DNA from: Poecilobothrus nobilitatus
Taxonomy: Eukaryota > Arthropoda > Insecta > Diptera > Dolichopodidae
NCBI GenBank assembly: GCA_947095535.1
Contig: OX352774.1
Location: 210,044,965 to 210,108,964, forward strand
DNA length: 64,000 nucleotides
Direction of reading: 5' to 3'
Position 1 is the first letter of the stretch. Every line of letters begins with the position of its first letter. The position numbers and the translations under genes were made by a program. Shown piece after piece: positions 63,097 through 64,000 of the stretch. The notes beneath the pieces are model-generated. The model had not been told where the DNA came from. It saw nothing but the letters and a program-made list of their open reading frames with translations, and did not search any database.

Positions 63097-63422
63097 TTTT
63101 TTTTATCTTTTAACAATTTACAAAGTAATACGTACTTTACCTAGTATCTATAGATAAACCTTTTGTAAAAAAAACTCAACAAAATTTTTGTTTTATTTTG
63201 GTTTTTTTTTGTTCTTATTTTTGTAATGGTGTAAAATTTTTTCAAGACAGTAATTTTGAAAATCAAAATAAATAGGACATGTTAAATTAGCTTTTTTTAC
63301 GATTTTTGTTTTTTTTTTTAATTTAAATTAAGAAAAAGTTGTTTTTCCTTTTGTAAAACCTCATTTTCCTTTAAAATTAAAGAATCAATTAATGTTGTAA
63401 ATAGTTTCTATGCAATTGAAAT
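63097..63422 (+). repeat. repeat Y, copy 2 (internally deleted)
   Basis: Colinear with 60534-60953 but lacking about 60 bp after AAATTTTTTCAA and a further ~20 bp after AAGAAAAAGTT. Flanked on both sides by repeat X. Confidence 0.85.
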
Positions 63423-63506
63423 TGATGAATGTTAGAAAAATATGTTTTGCTTGAATGCGATGAGTCTTTGCGATTTTTCGTTTAAAGTCTTTAAAATGGG
63501 AAAAAT
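63422..63506 (+). repeat. direct repeat X, right copy
   Basis: TTGATGAATGTTAGAAAAAT through CGTTTAAAGTCTTTAAAATG. Together with the left copy it brackets repeat Y. Confidence 0.85.
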
Positions 63507-64000
63507 TATAAATGTAGATTAAAATTATAGATACCAACTTAAAATCACCTATCATAATAATTAATCTCAATATTGATTGTATCAAATATTTGCTTATACC
63601 AAGCATCCGATATGTTGTTCATTTAGTGATGTTATTAATTAAGTGTTAATGAAAAAAAAAATTTTTAAAAAACACCAAAAAAAAAAATCTAGCATTGCAA
63701 ACTTGCAAGTTAAATTGCAATGAGAAATGAATCATGCAGATACGAGAATTTACCATTCTCGCGTAATCCTGATTATACCATTCTGGCTCTCCGTGTTAAT
63801 TTGTTAACGTTAATAACAAAGAGCTCAGACCTTGAGTTAGTCTCTCTCAACATACACGAAATAGGCTTAAATTTGCCGTAATCTGTAGAGTGGTGTGACA
63901 CATTTAAAAGCTCGATCGATATCAAATTATTCGGCTTTTCCTATACGTCATTTGTACGAGACTAGAAGAGGAGTTGATATCAATATTAATTGAGAAGAAA
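63507..64000. other. window end; less A/T-rich island from about 63680
   Basis: 63680-64000 is clearly more complex than the surroundings. It contains a perfect hairpin CGAGAAT/ATTCTCG (63743-63761). It has no long frame and no recognised motif. It may be an LTR or another repeat, or a regulatory region of a gene beyond the window. Confidence 0.4.

Overview
The window reads as nuclear DNA from a brachyceran (higher) fly, A+T rich (well over 80% by eye) and full of homopolymer runs and (TA)n tracts. Two things support this. First, the only host gene is the 3' end of an insect nicotinic acetylcholine receptor subunit that I recognise as alpha6-like (Drosophila nAChRalpha6 / alpha7 group). Second, the repeats carry dipteran INE-1/DINE-1/'mini-me' hallmarks: (GTCC)n proto-microsatellites, TACCCTA/TAGGGTA subterminal inverted repeats, and a conserved leader ending in GTCGATTTAGCGATGTCCGTCC. 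There are no bacterial genes, operons or CRISPR arrays.

Layout. 1-22608 appears to be intron upstream of the receptor exons (the first exon starts at a splice acceptor). It holds five copies of a tRNA-derived SINE (38-230, 562-756, 14298-14501, 16823-16998, 21342-21542), two other tRNA-like repeat groups, two copies of a ~1 kb dispersed repeat ('family B'), a LINE RNase H fragment and a dead mariner. The four receptor exons are at 22609-22760, 22845-22967, 23430-23568 and 24549-24701, all + strand, giving 188 residues from the start of the TM3-TM4 loop through TM4 to the stop. 24702-44819 is 3' UTR/intergenic low-complexity A/T sequence with one short piggyBac-type MITE at 26587-26777.

From 44.8 kb on there are mobile elements only: a ~290 bp island, a LINE reverse-transcriptase relic (51180-52228), a Helentron/DINE-like element carrying about seven 142-bp tandem repeats (52247-53577), a second LINE fragment with an open 195-codon frame (56858-57445, minus), a clean 753-bp element with 35-bp inverted ends and 9-bp target duplications (58400-59152), a third family B copy, and a local X-Y-X duplication at 63.0-63.5 kb.

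The points most worth checking are the undescribed-looking 753-bp TIR element with its iterated AATGTCG-type motif, the tRNA-derived SINE with hairpin body, the 142-bp-repeat Helentron, and two splicing oddities in the receptor gene: a NAGNAG acceptor and a 313-nt AG-free tract before the last exon. Nothing here looks like a multi-gene system. The novelty is in the repeat families and in splice-site architecture.
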